From assembly GCA_023429365.1 (NCBI GenBank), contig JAEYVW010000065.1, positions 1-6,838 on the forward strand: 6,838 nt of DNA. The letters run 5' to 3'. Shown here in pieces: positions 6,519-6,838 of the stretch. The DNA is from Bacteroidota bacterium. Its GTDB lineage: Bacteria > Bacteroidota > Bacteroidia > Chitinophagales > Chitinophagaceae. Below the pieces are notes generated by a model. The model had not been told where the DNA came from and searched no databases. It was given only the letters and a program-made list of their open reading frames with translations. The position numbers were made by a program, and so were the translations under genes. How positions within the stretch are numbered: the stretch's first letter is position 1; each line of letters starts with the position of its first letter.

Positions 6519-6568
6519 TCTGATCTCCCTTTCTTTCTGAAGACTGGATTTTATATATAGCTAATCTA

Positions 6569-6599
6569 TTGGAAATCTAAACCTTGAGATATAGTTTTG
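6569..6599 (+). promoter_or_regulatory. Bacteroidota-type promoter for the gene at 6616
   Basis: TTG at 6569-6571, a 20-base spacer and TAGTTTTG at 6592-6599 match the Bacteroidota housekeeping pattern (TTG near -33, TAnnTTTG near -7) exactly in the -7 box and in spacing. Transcription would begin about 6604-6608, giving a leader of roughly ten bases before the ATG at 6616. It sits in the 97-base gap after korB, so the next gene is probably transcribed on its own. Confidence 0.6.
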
Positions 6600-6615
6600 G
6601 ACGCAACCAATCTGT

Positions 6616-6838
6616 ATGCTTGTGAAAACATTACGATTTTTTTGCATGGCGCTTGCCAGCTTTTGCCTTACCAATTCTTACTCCCAATCTAATTATAAAC
6701 CCGGCTCGGTAGTCACCCAAAACGGTGAAACCATCGAAGGGTTGATCGATTATCGCCAGTGGCGCAAGAACCCTGTTTCCATAAAATTTCAAACAACCGC
6801 TAATAGCAGCCCGGTAACCTATACCGTAAAAGACCTTG
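6616..6838 (+). CDS. Secreted or outer-membrane protein, N-terminal part (3' end outside window)
   Basis: An open frame from the ATG at 6616 runs off the window end and gives 74 residues. The start MLVKTLRFF followed by a hydrophobic stretch and NSYSQ is a Sec signal peptide, probably cleaved after SYS (21-23) to leave an N-terminal Gln24, a common pattern in Bacteroidota. The mature part, NYKPGSVVTQNGETIEGLIDYRQW then RKNPVSIKF, resembles the N-terminal domain of a widespread Bacteroidota family in which a KPGY/F-V-T...GDT..G.IDY..W..NP..I.F segment precedes a longer region, often an outer-membrane beta-barrel (from memory; the barrel is not in the window). The function is unknown. An in-frame GTG at 6622 is a weaker alternative start. 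The promoter just upstream supports an independent transcript. Confidence 0.75.
   Translation, partial: MLVKTLRFFCMALASFCLTNSYSQSNYKPGSVVTQNGETIEGLIDYRQWRKNPVSIKFQTTANSSPVTYTVKDL

Overview
The window looks like ordinary chromosomal DNA of a member of the Bacteroidota, most likely a Chitinophagaceae-like soil or freshwater bacterium. The clues are the recognisable protein subfamilies (long KorB with a C-terminal extension, Gnd of the GLGTMGRN type, a short c-type cytochrome of the reaction-centre-cytochrome-like family, and an N-terminal domain known from Bacteroidota outer-membrane proteins). Start codons lack a convincing Shine-Dalgarno sequence, and one promoter matches the Bacteroidota pattern TTG-N20-TAnnTTTG. 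The taxonomic placement is from memory of these families, not from a search.

Layout. (1) 1-248, plus strand: the 3' end of a gene cut by the window edge, read as the C-terminus of an acyl-CoA dehydrogenase. Its stop overlaps the stop of a convergent gene, and a terminator-like hairpin lies inside that neighbour. (2) 245-1009, minus strand: a seven-helix membrane protein of unknown function with a short cytoplasmic coiled-coil tail. (3) 1203-5326, minus strand: a tight cluster transcribed gnd - zwf - pgl - cytochrome c, with gaps of 46, 3 and 28 bases. (4) 5327-5489: a divergent control region holding two near-copies of one promoter-like module, one facing each way. (5) 5490-6518, plus strand: korB, the thiamine-diphosphate subunit of a 2-oxoacid:ferredoxin oxidoreductase, with no korA partner in view. 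(6) 6616-6838, plus strand: the start of a secreted or outer-membrane protein gene cut by the window end, preceded by a good promoter.

How the genes work together. Zwf, Pgl and Gnd together form the complete oxidative pentose phosphate pathway, from glucose 6-phosphate to ribulose 5-phosphate with two reduced nicotinamide cofactors. The fourth gene of the cluster encodes a small exported dihaem cytochrome, an unexpected partner for cytosolic enzymes. KorB, read the other way from the shared control region, belongs to a low-potential ferredoxin-reducing or ferredoxin-using complex of the TCA cycle. The theme of the region is redox carbon metabolism. I see no phage, transposon, CRISPR, RNA gene or defence system, and no strong candidate for a wholly new system. 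The points most worth a second look are the paired divergent promoter modules, the acidic cofactor loop of Gnd, and the cytochrome attached to the pentose phosphate cluster.
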